Assembly: GCF_029168335.1 (NCBI RefSeq)
Contig: NZ_JARGYC010000019.1
Location: 1 to 64,000, forward strand
From: Psychromarinibacter sediminicola
Lineage (GTDB): Bacteria; Pseudomonadota; Alphaproteobacteria; Rhodobacterales; Rhodobacteraceae
DNA length: 64,000 nucleotides
Direction of reading: 5' to 3'
Shown here in pieces: positions 8,051-17,549 of the stretch (position 1 is the stretch's first letter; every line of letters begins with the position of its first letter). Below the pieces are notes generated by a model. That model saw nothing but the letters and a program-made list of their open reading frames with translations. It had not been told where the DNA came from and did no database searches. The position numbers were made by a program, and so were the translations under genes.

Positions 8051-8284
8051 ATGAGACAGCGCATCGTGGAACGGCCCCTTGGCCAGGACTGGATGGACCA
8101 GATATTCCGCAGCCGCGCCGCCATGACCGGCGGCGTGGTACGCCGAAGGCGCGCGGATGTGGAGCGCGAGATCGGGCTCGGCACGCTGGAGCTGGAAGTG
8201 CGGCGGCGCGGCTTTCACATGATCGAATGCGGCGATCACCTGGTGATCGCCTGCTGCGCCGCCCCGGTGAAGGTCATCTGCTAA
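8051..8284 (+). CDS. Conserved small hypothetical protein
   Basis: 77 residues, no signal peptide or membrane segment. The pattern W-M-D-Q-I-F-R-S-R-A-A, then GGVVRR, then ELEVRRRGFHMIECGDHLVI resembles a small Rhodobacterales protein family that is sometimes mislabelled phosphoribosylanthranilate isomerase. The two-part layout (helical start, beta-rich end) is visible, but no function can be given. The start lies 35 bases after the methyltransferase stop with a possible CtrA box between them. It is followed by a triple palindrome. Confidence 0.65.
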   Translation: MRQRIVERPLGQDWMDQIFRSRAAMTGGVVRRRRADVEREIGLGTLELEVRRRGFHMIECGDHLVIACCAAPVKVIC

Positions 8285-8295
8285 GCCGCTGACAA

Positions 8296-8372
8296 CACGA
8301 TCTTCTAGAAGATCGTGCGTTGCAGGAATTTCTGGAAATTCCTGCCAAGCGAAATCTTCTGGAAGATTTCGC
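8296..8372. repeat. Cassette of three consecutive palindromes with TTCTNGAA cores
   Basis: Three dyads follow each other. The first, at 8296-8317, is a perfect palindrome (arm CACGATCTTCT). The second, at 8322-8345, has arms GCAGGAATTTC around TG. The third, at 8349-8372, has arms GCGAAATCTTC around TG and ends on the last base of the holC stop codon. The arms differ, but the centre TTCT(A/G)GAA is common to all three. It lies between two convergent gene ends, so it may act as a bidirectional terminator; the shared core suggests a repeat family. Confidence 0.8.
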
Positions 8373-8833
8373 TACCCGGTTTCGGCCTTCTTCTCCCAGC
8401 GCCCGCCTTCCTCCGACCAGTACTGCGCCGCGCAGCCCGCCTGCGTCAGCGCCTTCCACTGGTCGCGCGCCCGCTGCACCGCCGCGCCGTCATTGCCGTC
8501 GAACAGCACGCAGACCCGCTCCAGCGCCTGCACCTCCCCGGGCGTCACCTCGGCGCCCTCGACGGTCATGATGCAGTGCGGGTCGTTCGCACTCTCGGGC
8601 GAGGTCGTCAGCAGCACCGGCTGATCCGCGTCGAACGCGCCGCCGGCCAGCCCGTGCGGCAGGAACTGCTCCTCCGGCCCCAGCCACAGCTTCTGGTCGA
8701 GCCAGGCCATGCGCTCGGCCGAGGTGCCGCGCACCGCCACGCGCCACCCCGCCTGCCGCGCCTTGCCCAGCAGCATCGGCAGCGTCACTTCCAGCGGCGC
8801 GCGGGTCAGGTGATAGAAATAGGCCGCGCCCAT
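8372..8833 (-). CDS. holC: DNA polymerase III subunit chi
   Basis: 153 residues. Chi links the clamp-loader complex of the replicative polymerase to single-stranded-DNA-binding protein. The start AAYFYHLTRAPLEVTLPMLL and the later RMAWLDQKLW, LPHGLAGG, QPVLLT and FDGNDGAAVQRARDQWK are family hallmarks. The ATG at 8833 overlaps the stop of the VOC gene (TGATG), so the two are co-translated; a GTG one codon upstream is an alternative. The 3-prime end touches the palindrome cassette. pepA, VOC and holC run as one likely transcript. Confidence 0.9.
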   Translation of the reverse strand: MGAAYFYHLTRAPLEVTLPMLLGKARQAGWRVAVRGTSAERMAWLDQKLWLGPEEQFLPHGLAGGAFDADQPVLLTTSPESANDPHCIMTVEGAEVTPGEVQALERVCVLFDGNDGAAVQRARDQWKALTQAGCAAQYWSEEGGRWEKKAETG

Positions 8834-9228
8834 CACGCCTCGGGATCGTAGTCGCCGAAGGTCCAGACATGGCCCTCGGGATCGGCCAGCGAAAAGCTCA
8901 CCCCGCCCTGCGGCTGCGGCTCCAGCGGCACGAGGATCCGCGCGCCGGCGGCCTCTGCGCGGCGATGAACCGCCGCCACGTCCGACACCACCGCATAGAT
9001 CGTCGTGGTCTCGCGCCCGCCGATCTCCTCCGGCATGACCATGGATTGCTGGAAGGCGTTGTCCTGCGGCGGGCCGAACATCATCAGGCCGCGGCCCAGC
9101 CGCATCTGTACGTGCAGGATTTTCCCGTCATCCCCGCGATATACGGCGTGTTCCTCAAGTCCCAGCACGTCGCGCAGGAACACCAGCGCCGCCTCCGGGT
9201 CGCGGTACCGTGTGGCGGGGATCAGCAT
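8833..9228 (-). CDS. VOC-fold protein (glyoxalase/bleomycin-resistance/PhnB type)
   Basis: 131 residues. The start IPATRYRDPEAALVFLRDVL and the end SFSLADPEGHVWTFGDYDPE show the VOC (vicinal oxygen chelate) fold, with the typical DPEGHVW near the C terminus carrying a metal-ligand-type residue. Members are metalloenzymes or antibiotic-binding proteins, and the substrate is not predictable. It lies 3 bases downstream of pepA and overlaps holC, so it is probably co-transcribed. Confidence 0.8.
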   Translation of the reverse strand: MLIPATRYRDPEAALVFLRDVLGLEEHAVYRGDDGKILHVQMRLGRGLMMFGPPQDNAFQQSMVMPEEIGGRETTTIYAVVSDVAAVHRRAEAAGARILVPLEPQPQGGVSFSLADPEGHVWTFGDYDPEA

Positions 9229-9231
9229 TGC

Positions 9232-10692
9232 CTACACCTCGTACTTGTCCGCGATCAGCCGGTTCAGCGCCAGCACGCCCCAGCCCGTCGCCCCCTTGGG
9301 CGCGAAATCGGTGCCGCTTGCAACCTGCGCCACGCCGGCGATGTCCAGGTGAATCCAGGGCACGCCGTCCTTCACGAACCTTGCCAGAAACTGCGCCGCG
9401 GTGATCGAGCCCGCGGGCCGGCCGCCCACGTTTTTCATATCCGCCTTGTTCGACTTCAGCATCTTGTCATAGGCCGGCCCCATCGGCAGCCGCCAGGCGC
9501 CCTCGCCCTCGACCTCGGCCGCCTTCAGGAACGCCCCCGCCAGCGCATCGTCGTTCGCGAACACGCCCGCCATCTCGTTGCCGAGCGCGATGATCATCGC
9601 GCCGGTCAGCGTGGCGAGATCCACCATGCCGGTGGGCTCGAACCGCTCCTGCGCGTACCACAGCACGTCGGCCAGCACGAGCCGCCCCTCGGCGTCGGTG
9701 TTGATCACCTCGATCGTGTCGCCCTTCATCGAGCGCACGATGTCGCCCGGCCGCTGCGCGCGCCCGTCGGGCATGTTCTCGACCAGCCCGACAAGCCCCA
9801 CGACATTCGCCTTCGCCTTGCGCAGCGCCAGCGTCTTCATCACGCCCGAGACGACGCCCGCGCCGCCCATGTCCATCGTCATGTCTTCCATGCCGGCGGC
9901 CGGCTTGATCGAGATGCCGCCGGTGTCGAACACCACGCCCTTGCCGATCAGCGCGAAGGGGTTTTCGTCGCCGCCGCCCTTCCACTGCATCACCACGACC
10001 TTCGACGGCGTCTCGCTGCCCTCGCCCACGGCCAGCAGCGTGCGCATCCCGAGCTTTTCCAGTTCCGCCTCGTCCAGCACCTCGACCTCGACGCCCAGCT
10101 CCTTCAGCCCCTCCAGGCGGGACGCGAACTCGGTCGTGGTCAGCACGTTCGCGGGCTCGTTCACCAGGTCGCGGGTGAAGAACACCCCTTCGACCAGCGC
10201 CGTCACCGCCTCGGCCGAGACCTCCTCGGGCTTCGACACCATGACCGTCACGCCGCCCTCGGGATCCGCGTCCTTCGTCAGGTGGTCGGCAAAGGCATAG
10301 ACGCGCAGCGCGAGGCCCAGGATCAGGTCCTCGACCGCCTTAAGATTGCCTGCCAAGATAAGCAATTCCTTGCTGTTTTTCGCCGCGCCCACCGCGGCGC
10401 CGGCCTTGCGCGCGATCTCCGGCGCGGCGCGGCGCGACAGCTTGACCACCTGCACCGCCTCGGCCGCCATGCCCGTCGGAAAGGCCAGATCGGCCGCCTC
10501 GCCCTCCTTCAGCTTGCCGAACCGCTCGGAGCCCAGAAACCGCTCCAGCGCGCCCTTGGTCAGCCGGTTCACCCGGCGGGCGGGCTGGCTCATCTTGCCG
10601 TCCGGCTCGGCGATCAGCACTACGCGGCCCTGCGCGCCGGCGATGGAGTCGAGGTCGAGGGCAGCGATGTCGAGGGCGATGGGTCGGGTCAT
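9232..10692 (-). CDS. pepA: Leucyl aminopeptidase (M17 family, PepA)
   Basis: 486 residues from the ATG at 10692, which has AGGAGA seven bases upstream. Cytosolic aminopeptidase that removes N-terminal residues, usually a hexamer with two divalent metals. The M17 signature NTDAEGRLVLADVLWYA is intact, and upstream IGKGVVFDTGGISIKPA supplies other metal ligands. The N-terminal regulatory domain occupies about residues 1-165. It is divergent from lptF, as is usual in this order, and sits at the head of a likely pepA-VOC-holC operon. Confidence 0.95.
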   Translation of the reverse strand: MTRPIALDIAALDLDSIAGAQGRVVLIAEPDGKMSQPARRVNRLTKGALERFLGSERFGKLKEGEAADLAFPTGMAAEAVQVVKLSRRAAPEIARKAGAAVGAAKNSKELLILAGNLKAVEDLILGLALRVYAFADHLTKDADPEGGVTVMVSKPEEVSAEAVTALVEGVFFTRDLVNEPANVLTTTEFASRLEGLKELGVEVEVLDEAELEKLGMRTLLAVGEGSETPSKVVVMQWKGGGDENPFALIGKGVVFDTGGISIKPAAGMEDMTMDMGGAGVVSGVMKTLALRKAKANVVGLVGLVENMPDGRAQRPGDIVRSMKGDTIEVINTDAEGRLVLADVLWYAQERFEPTGMVDLATLTGAMIIALGNEMAGVFANDDALAGAFLKAAEVEGEGAWRLPMGPAYDKMLKSNKADMKNVGGRPAGSITAAQFLARFVKDGVPWIHLDIAGVAQVASGTDFAPKGATGWGVLALNRLIADKYEV

Positions 10693-10817
10693 GCGTGACT
10701 CTCCTGGCACTGTTTGCCCCGTACCTAGCCCCGGTTTCGCCCGTTGGCCAGTTAGGAGTTTGCCCATCGCGCAACATCGGATAACGTCCCACAAAAACAT
10801 GGGCAGAGCGGCGGTAC

Positions 10818-11954
10818 GTGTCACGTTTCGACAGATATATCCTGTCCCAGCTGATGATGCTGTTCAGCTTCTTCGCGCTGGTTCTCGTGTTGATCTACTG
10901 GATCAACCGCGCCGTCGTGCTGTTCGACCAGTTGATCGCCAACGGCCAGTCGGCCGCCGTGTTCTTCGAGTTCACCGCGCTGACGCTGCCCAACGTCATC
11001 CGCATCGTCCTGCCGATCGCCGCCTTCGCCGCGGCGGTCTACCTGGGCAACCGCCTGACGACCGAGAGCGAACTGGTCGTGGTGCAGGCCACCGGCTTCT
11101 CGCCCTGGCGCATGGTGCGCCCGGTTCTCGTCTTCGGGGTCATCGTCGGGCTGCTGATCGCGATCCTCACCAACCTGCTGGTGCCGCTGTCCTATATCCG
11201 GCTGAACGAGCGCACTGCCGAGATATCCGAGAACATCACCGCCCGGCTCCTGACCGAAGGGCAGTTCCTGCACCCGGCCGACGGGGTCACCTTCTACATC
11301 CGCGAGATCACGCCGCAGGGCGAGTTGCAGGACATCTTCCTGTCCGACCGCCGCTCCGACAGCGAGCATGTCACCTACACCGCCCGGCAGGCGCTGTTGC
11401 TGCGGCGCGAGGACGGGCCGAAGCTGGTGATGTTCGACGGCATGGCGCAGGCGCTGAACCAGGACAGCGGGCGGCTGGCCACCACCACCTTCGCGGATTT
11501 CGCCTACGACATCTCGGGCTTCGTCGAGGGGTTCCAGCCGGAGGGCCGCAGCTATCGCGAACTGACCACCGCAGAGATGCTGCGCCCCACGCCCGAGACC
11601 GTCGCCGAGACCGGCGAAAGCGCCTCGGAGCTGATGTACGAGGGCCACGACCGCATCGCCCAGGCGCTGTCGGCGGTGCTGACCTCGCTGATCGGCTTCT
11701 CGGCCATGCTGATCGGCAATTTCAGCCGGTTCGGCCGCTGGCGCCAGATCGTCGGCGCGCTGGTCAGCCTCGCGGTGCTGCAAAGCCTCGACAACGCCTT
11801 CGCCGACATCGCGCGCAGCGACACGGCGCTGTGGCCGCTGACCTACGGGGCGGCGGTGCTGGGGCTTCTGCTGTCGCTCGGCATCCTGTGGGTCAGCGCG
11901 CGGCCCGCGCTCTTCGCCCGCCGCCGGCCGCCGCCGATGGGGGTGCCGGCATGA
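10818..11954 (+). CDS. lptF: LPS export ABC transporter permease LptF
   Basis: 378 residues from a GTG. LptF is one of two inner-membrane permeases of the LptB2FG exporter that lifts lipopolysaccharide from the membrane. Hydrophobic segments lie near the N terminus (about residues 12-35, 50-75 and 95-120) and again near the C terminus (about 275-350), with a periplasmic beta-jellyroll part between, as in YjgP/YjgQ proteins. The N terminus SRFDRYILSQLMMLFSFFAL is typical. Its stop overlaps lptG (ATGA), and lptD and surA follow. Confidence 0.93.
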   Translation: MSRFDRYILSQLMMLFSFFALVLVLIYWINRAVVLFDQLIANGQSAAVFFEFTALTLPNVIRIVLPIAAFAAAVYLGNRLTTESELVVVQATGFSPWRMVRPVLVFGVIVGLLIAILTNLLVPLSYIRLNERTAEISENITARLLTEGQFLHPADGVTFYIREITPQGELQDIFLSDRRSDSEHVTYTARQALLLRREDGPKLVMFDGMAQALNQDSGRLATTTFADFAYDISGFVEGFQPEGRSYRELTTAEMLRPTPETVAETGESASELMYEGHDRIAQALSAVLTSLIGFSAMLIGNFSRFGRWRQIVGALVSLAVLQSLDNAFADIARSDTALWPLTYGAAVLGLLLSLGILWVSARPALFARRRPPPMGVPA

Positions 11955-13048
11955 TCCTGCATCTCTATTTCGCGCGCCGCTTCCTGATGAGCTTCCTGCT
12001 GGTCTTCACGGTGTTCCTGGGCCTCTACGTGCTGATCGACATGGTCGAGCAGATCCGCAAGTTCGACAGCGACACGGTCGGCTTCTGGCAGATCGTCAAG
12101 CTGACGCTGCTGAACATGCCGCAGGGGATGTACCAGATCCTGCCGCTGATCATGATCCTGGCCACGCTTTTGCTGTTCCTGACGCTGGCGCGCACCTCGG
12201 AACTGGTGGTCACCCGGGCCTCGGGCCGCTCCGCCCTGCGCAGCCTGGTCTCGCCGGTGCTGGTGGCCATGGCCATCGGCGCGGTGTCGGTGGGGCTGTT
12301 CAACCCGATCGTGGCGGCGACGTCGAAGCAGTACGAGCTGCTGGCCGGCCGGCTGACCGGCGACGCGGCCTCGGTCCTGTCGATCAGCCGCGAGGGGCTG
12401 TGGCTGCGCCAGGGCGGGCCGGAAGGACAGACCGTGATCCACGCCGAAAGCGCCAACCTGGAAGGCACCGCGCTGTTCGGCGTGACCTTCCTGGCCTTCG
12501 GCCCCGAGGGCACGCCGCAGCAGCGGATCGAGGCGCAGAGCGCGCGGCTGAGCCCCGGCGCCTGGGAGGTGCAGAACGCCAAGGTCTGGCGCCTGTCCGG
12601 CACCGACAACCCCGAGCGCGACGCGCGCAGCCTGGCCGCGATGGAGGTGCCCTCGGACCTGACGCAGGAGCAGATCCAGGACAGCTTCGGCGCCCCGGCC
12701 AGCGTGCCGATCTGGGAGCTGCCGGGCTTCATCGCCCAGCTGGAACGCGCCGGCTTTTCCGCGCGCACCCACAAGGTCTGGCTGCAGATGGAGCTGTCGC
12801 AGCCGCTCTTGATGGCGGCGATGGTGCTGGTCGCGGCGGGCTTCACCATGCGGCACACACGGTTCGGGCGCACCGGGCTGATGGTGCTGATCTCCATCGG
12901 CATGGGTTTCGGCATCTACTTCCTGCGCAACTTCGCGCAGATCCTGGGCGACAACGGCCAGCTGCCCGTGGCGCTCGCGGCCTGGACCGTGCCGGTGGCC
13001 GCCCTGATGCTGTCGCTCGGCATCCTCCTGAACCTGGAGGACGGCTGA
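11951..13048 (+). CDS. lptG: LPS export ABC transporter permease LptG
   Basis: 365 residues. Partner permease of LptF. The start LHLYFARRFLMSFLLVFTVF and membrane helices at both ends with a central periplasmic domain match the YjgP/YjgQ family. The C-terminal part (MAAMVLVAAGFTMRHTRFGR, then an F-L-R-N-F-A stretch) is characteristic of LptG. It overlaps the lptF stop by ATGA and is followed one base later by lptD, so the three Lpt proteins come from one transcript. Confidence 0.93.
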   Translation: MILHLYFARRFLMSFLLVFTVFLGLYVLIDMVEQIRKFDSDTVGFWQIVKLTLLNMPQGMYQILPLIMILATLLLFLTLARTSELVVTRASGRSALRSLVSPVLVAMAIGAVSVGLFNPIVAATSKQYELLAGRLTGDAASVLSISREGLWLRQGGPEGQTVIHAESANLEGTALFGVTFLAFGPEGTPQQRIEAQSARLSPGAWEVQNAKVWRLSGTDNPERDARSLAAMEVPSDLTQEQIQDSFGAPASVPIWELPGFIAQLERAGFSARTHKVWLQMELSQPLLMAAMVLVAAGFTMRHTRFGRTGLMVLISIGMGFGIYFLRNFAQILGDNGQLPVALAAWTVPVAALMLSLGILLNLEDG

Positions 13049-13049
13049 G

Positions 13050-15242
13050 ATGCGGATCCGGCTGCGCTATATCGCCCGCCTGCTGGTCGCCGGCTGGATC
13101 GCGCTGATCCCGGTGGCCACGGTCCACGCGCAATACGCCACGCTGATCGCGGATTCGGTCCAGTTCGACGGGCGGAACACGGTCAGCGCCTCGGGCAATG
13201 TGGAGATCTTCTACGAGGGCCAGCGCGTGCTCGCCGACCGGCTGGTCTATGACCAGGCCGCCGACGAGCTGCAGGTGTTCGGGCCGATCACCTTGATCGA
13301 AGCGTCAGGCCAGGTGCTGACCGCCACCTTCGCGCAGCTGTCGGGCGACCTGAAGGAAGGCATCATGCGCGGCGCGCGGCTGGTGCTGGAAGAGCAAATG
13401 CAGATCGCCGCGACCGAGATCAACCGTGTCGACGGCCGCTACACCCAGCTTTACAAGACCGTCGCGTCGTCCTGCCGGGTCTGCGGCGACAACCCCACGC
13501 CGCTGTGGCAGATCCGGGCCGAGCGCATCGTCCACGACCAGCAGGAACGCCAGCTCTATTTCGACAACGCCCGGTTCGAGGTGGCGGGCGTGCCGGTCTT
13601 CTGGCTGCCGCACATGCGCCTGCCCGACCCGACGCTGCGCCGCGCCACCGGCTTCCTGGTGCCGTCGCTGAAGCAGACCTCGGCGCTCGGGCTGGGCTTC
13701 CGTTTTCCCTATTTCCTGAAGCTGGGCGATCACGCCGACGTCACCGTCACCCCCTTCATCAGCGGCAAGACCCGCACCATCGAGGGCCGCTACCGCCACG
13801 CGCTGCGCTGGGGCAACATCGAGTTCAACGGCGCCGTCTCGGTCGACGACATCCTGCCCGACGAGGTGCGCGCCTATCTGTTCGGCCGCGGCGAGTTCAA
13901 CCTGCCCGGCGACTTCACGCTGAACCTCGATGTCGAGCTGGTGTCGGACCGCGCCTACCTGGAGACCTACGACTATTCCGACAAGGACCGCCTGTCGAAC
14001 GGCGTCGAGATCACGCGGACACAGCGGCACGAATATATCTCGGCCGGGTTCGAGCAGCTGCGCACGCTGCGCGACAACGAGATCCCGATCGAGGACACGC
14101 TGGCCACCAACCTGGTCAGCGGCACCTACGAGCGGCGCTATCCGGGATTCATGGGCGGCGAGGGGCGGTTCCTGTTCGACCTGCAGGGCTTCGAGCGCGA
14201 GGCCGAATCCGTGACCCCGGCGCTGCTGAGCGCCTGCGCCTCGGTCGATCCGGTCGTGCCGGCGTCGGAATGCATCGCCCGCGACGTGTTCCGCTCCACG
14301 CTGGAGCTGGGATGGGAACGCGACTGGACCTTCGGCAACGGCCTGATCGCCGAGGTCGAGGGCCAGCTTGCGGGCGATTTCTACATTATCGGGCAGGACG
14401 TGGCGCTCGACAACAAGCTGACCCGCGTCACCCCCGCCGCCGCGGTCGAGCTCCGCTGGCCCTTCGCGCGCACCGCCCCGAACGGCGCCCGCGACGTGAT
14501 CGAGCCGGTGGTGCAGCTGGCCTGGTCGGAAAGCTACGGCGACGCGGTGCCGAACGAGGACAGCCGGCTGGTCGAGTTCGACGAGGGCAACCTCTTCGCC
14601 CTGTCGCGCTTTCCCGGCAAGGACGGGCGCGAGACCGGGGCGCGCGCCGCCTTCGGCCTGAGCTGGACGCATTACGGCCCCACGGGGCGCGAATACGCGC
14701 TGACCATGGGCCGCATCGTCCGCGACGACGATCCGGGCCTCTACGGCGGCGCCTCGGGGCTGGGCGGGGGCAGCTCGGACTGGCTGGTCGCCGGGCGGCT
14801 GGAATTCACCGACACGCTCAGCGTCACCAACCGCTCGCTGTTCGATCCCGAGTTCGACTTCACCAAGTCCGAGACCCGCCTGGTGTTCCGGGGCGAGAAG
14901 GTGATGGCCGCCACCTCCTTCATCTGGGTCGATGCCGCGCCCGTCGAGGGCCGGTCCGAGGACGTCGCGGAATGGAACATGGACTTTGCCTATGCCTTCG
15001 ACCGGCACTGGACCGGCAAGGTCGATTATCGCTTCGACGTGAACGCCAACCGCGCCGCCCGGGCCGGGGTGGGGCTGGAATACCGCAATGAGTGCGTGAA
15101 TATCGACCTTTCCCTCTCGCGTAGCTTCACGTCCTCCACTAATGTGGAGCCGTCGACGGATGTGGGGCTCACCGTGTCGCTGAACGGCTTTGGCCGGGAC
15201 GGGCGGCCATACGCCCGCAGCTGTCCGATCATCAAGGGCTAG
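13050..15242 (+). CDS. lptD: LPS-assembly outer-membrane protein LptD
   Basis: 730 residues. LptD with the lipoprotein LptE inserts lipopolysaccharide into the outer leaflet. A signal peptide covers about residues 1-26. The OstA/LptA-like N-terminal domain follows (DSVQFDGRNTVSASGNVEIF, about residues 32-130), then the C-terminal beta barrel with alternating aromatic strands. The cysteine pair in SSCRVCGDNPTPLWQ is typical of alphaproteobacterial LptD. Length is normal. The ATG is one base after the lptG stop, and surA follows after 56 bases. Confidence 0.93.
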   Translation: MRIRLRYIARLLVAGWIALIPVATVHAQYATLIADSVQFDGRNTVSASGNVEIFYEGQRVLADRLVYDQAADELQVFGPITLIEASGQVLTATFAQLSGDLKEGIMRGARLVLEEQMQIAATEINRVDGRYTQLYKTVASSCRVCGDNPTPLWQIRAERIVHDQQERQLYFDNARFEVAGVPVFWLPHMRLPDPTLRRATGFLVPSLKQTSALGLGFRFPYFLKLGDHADVTVTPFISGKTRTIEGRYRHALRWGNIEFNGAVSVDDILPDEVRAYLFGRGEFNLPGDFTLNLDVELVSDRAYLETYDYSDKDRLSNGVEITRTQRHEYISAGFEQLRTLRDNEIPIEDTLATNLVSGTYERRYPGFMGGEGRFLFDLQGFEREAESVTPALLSACASVDPVVPASECIARDVFRSTLELGWERDWTFGNGLIAEVEGQLAGDFYIIGQDVALDNKLTRVTPAAAVELRWPFARTAPNGARDVIEPVVQLAWSESYGDAVPNEDSRLVEFDEGNLFALSRFPGKDGRETGARAAFGLSWTHYGPTGREYALTMGRIVRDDDPGLYGGASGLGGGSSDWLVAGRLEFTDTLSVTNRSLFDPEFDFTKSETRLVFRGEKVMAATSFIWVDAAPVEGRSEDVAEWNMDFAYAFDRHWTGKVDYRFDVNANRAARAGVGLEYRNECVNIDLSLSRSFTSSTNVEPSTDVGLTVSLNGFGRDGRPYARSCPIIKG

Positions 15243-15298
15243 GGCCGCCCGGAACGGCCCGGCCGAGAGACAGAGCAGACGACGGAAAGCAAACGCCC

Positions 15299-16552
15299 AT
15301 GCCGATCTCCCGCCTCGTGTCCGCGATCCTCTGCGCGGCGCTCGCCCTCATCGCCCTGCCCGCCGCGTGGCCCGCCCAGGCGCAGGGCAACCTCTTCGCC
15401 CCCGTGGTGAAGGTGAACGACCGGGTGGTCACGCAATACGAGGTCAACCAGCGCGCCCGCTTCTACGAGGTGCTGAACGCCCCCGGCGACCCGGTGGAGC
15501 AGGCGATGAAGACCCTGGTCAACGAGCGCCTGCAGCTCGACGCCGCCGAGAGGCTGGGCGTCGAGGCGACGGAAGAGGAGATCGAGGCGGGGCTCGATGA
15601 GTTCGCCGCCCGCGCCAACCTGTCGGGCGAGGAATTCGTCGCCCGGATCGGCGAGGCCGGGGTCGCCCCCGAGACGATCCGCGACTTCGTGCGCGCCGGG
15701 GTGCTGTGGCGCGGCGTGGTGCGGGCCAAGTTCGGCCCCCGCGCCCAGGTCACCGAATCCGAGATCGACCGCGCCATCGCGCTGGCCAGCCAGACCGGCG
15801 AAGAGACCGGCCCCAGCGGCGTCCGCGTCCTGTTGTCGGAGATCTTCCTGCCCACCAACTCGCCAGAGAACGAGGCGCGCGCCCAGCAGATCGCGCCCCA
15901 GATCGCGCGCATCGACACGATCGAGGAATTCGCCGCCGCCGCGCGCCGCTACTCCGCCGCGCCCTCGCGCGAGCAGGGGGGCCGCCAGGGCTGGATCGAC
16001 CTGAACAACCTGCCCTCGGAGATCCGCGGCCAGGTGGTGGGCCTCGCGCCCGGCGACGTGGTCGGCCCGATCCAGGTGCCGAACGCGCTGGCCTTCTTCC
16101 AGCTGCGCGCGCTGGAGGAAACCGGCGCCCCGGCCGAGAACGCCGTCGCCATCGAATTCGCCCGCTTCTTCATTCCCGGCGGCCGGACCGAGAAGGCCCT
16201 GGCCGAAGCCCGCCGCATCGAGGCCGAGGTCGATACCTGCGACGACCTCTACGGCATCGCCAAGGGCCTGCCGGAAGAACGGCTGATGCGCGACACGCTG
16301 CCGGTGGACCAGATCGCCGGGGACATCGCCATCGAGCTGGCCAAGCTGGACCAGGGCGAGGTCTCGACGGCGCTGACCACCGCGGACGCGCAGACGCTGG
16401 TCTTCCTGATGCTCTGCGGCCGGACCATGGCGCTTGAGGCGGAGATCGACCGCGACCAGATCCGCCAGCAGCTGATCAACCAGCGGCTCGCCTCCTATGC
16501 CAGCGGCTACCTCGCCGAGCTGCGCGCCGACGCCTATATCGAATATCCGTGA
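15299..16552 (+). CDS. surA: Periplasmic chaperone / parvulin peptidyl-prolyl isomerase SurA
   Basis: 417 residues. SurA escorts unfolded outer-membrane proteins such as LptD through the periplasm. Signal peptide about residues 1-28 (cleavage after QAQ). The SurA N-terminal domain starts at VVKVNDRVVTQYEVNQRARF, and a parvulin-like domain lies at about residues 170-270 (LLSEIFLP, then QGGRQGWIDLNNLP). The second half is divergent. Linkage behind lptD and before pdxA and rsmA is the conserved proteobacterial order. The stop overlaps the GTG of pdxA. Confidence 0.9.
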   Translation: MPISRLVSAILCAALALIALPAAWPAQAQGNLFAPVVKVNDRVVTQYEVNQRARFYEVLNAPGDPVEQAMKTLVNERLQLDAAERLGVEATEEEIEAGLDEFAARANLSGEEFVARIGEAGVAPETIRDFVRAGVLWRGVVRAKFGPRAQVTESEIDRAIALASQTGEETGPSGVRVLLSEIFLPTNSPENEARAQQIAPQIARIDTIEEFAAAARRYSAAPSREQGGRQGWIDLNNLPSEIRGQVVGLAPGDVVGPIQVPNALAFFQLRALEETGAPAENAVAIEFARFFIPGGRTEKALAEARRIEAEVDTCDDLYGIAKGLPEERLMRDTLPVDQIAGDIAIELAKLDQGEVSTALTTADAQTLVFLMLCGRTMALEAEIDRDQIRQQLINQRLASYASGYLAELRADAYIEYP

Positions 16553-17529
16553 CCGCGCCCGTCGCCCTGACGGCGGGGGAACCGGCCGGCATCGGGCCGG
16601 AAATCGCCGTGGCCGCCTGGGACGCGCTGCGCGCCGGCGGCGAGGCGTTTTTCTGGATCGGCGACCCGGCCCACCTGCCGCCCGGCACGGCGCTGCACGA
16701 GATCGCCGATCCGGCCGAGGCGGCGGCCGTATTCCCCGACGCCCTGCCGGTGCTAGCGCATCCCTTCGACGGCCCGGCGACGCCGGGCACGGCCAATCCG
16801 GCCCACGCGCAGGGCGTGATCGACGTGATCGCCCGCGCCGTGGACCTGGCGCGGTCCGGCGCGGCCTCGGCCGTCTGCACCTGCCCGATCCACAAGAAGG
16901 CGCTGATCGACGGCGCCGGCTTCGCCTATCCGGGCCACACCGAATACCTCGCCGCGCTGGCGGGCGTCGACAGGGTGGTGATGATGCTCGCCTCCGACCA
17001 GCTGCGCGTGGTGCCCACGACGATCCACATCCCCGTCTCGGCGATCCCCGGCGCGCTGACGGCGGAGCTGCTGGAGGCGACGCTGCGGATCACCCACGCC
17101 GCCTTGCAGCGCGACTTCGGCCTGGCGGCGCCGCGCATCGCCGTGGCCGGCCTCAACCCCCATGCCGGCGAGGGCGGCGCCATGGGCCACGAGGACGCCG
17201 CGCTCATCGCCCCGATTCTCGGCGCTCTTCGCGACGAGGGTCTCGACCTCACCGGCCCGCACCCGGCCGACACGCTGTTCCACGCCGCCGCCCGCGCCCG
17301 CTACGACGCCTGCGTCGCGATGTATCACGACCAGGCGCTGATCCCGATCAAAACACTGGATTTCGACCGCGGGGTGAACGTGACGCTGGGCCTGCCCTTC
17401 ATCCGCACCTCGCCCGACCACGGCACCGCCTTCGACATCGCCGGCACCGGCGCGGCCAACCCGTCCAGCCTGATCGAGGCGCTGCGCCTGGCCCACCGCA
17501 TGGCGCGGACCCGGAGCGCGGCGCGATGA
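16549..17529 (+). CDS. pdxA: 4-hydroxythreonine-4-phosphate dehydrogenase
   Basis: 326 residues from a GTG overlapping the surA stop. PdxA oxidises 4-phosphohydroxy-L-threonine in the pyridoxal-phosphate pathway, with a divalent metal. The start [15 protein letters not shown], the metal-site stretches [24 protein letters not shown] and [20 protein letters not shown], and the end [16 protein letters not shown] are all intact. In the gene order surA-pdxA-rsmA it is separated from rsmA by 118 bases that hold a long hairpin. Confidence 0.95.
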   Translation: MTAPVALTAGEPAGIGPEIAVAAWDALRAGGEAFFWIGDPAHLPPGTALHEIADPAEAAAVFPDALPVLAHPFDGPATPGTANPAHAQGVIDVIARAVDLARSGAASAVCTCPIHKKALIDGAGFAYPGHTEYLAALAGVDRVVMMLASDQLRVVPTTIHIPVSAIPGALTAELLEATLRITHAALQRDFGLAAPRIAVAGLNPHAGEGGAMGHEDAALIAPILGALRDEGLDLTGPHPADTLFHAAARARYDACVAMYHDQALIPIKTLDFDRGVNVTLGLPFIRTSPDHGTAFDIAGTGAANPSSLIEALRLAHRMARTRSAAR

Positions 17530-17549
17530 AGCTTTCAAGCCTCCGGCGG

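Noticed and set aside
8296-8372. A CRISPR array
   Set aside because: The three dyads have different arms and no spacers of regular length; no cas gene is near.
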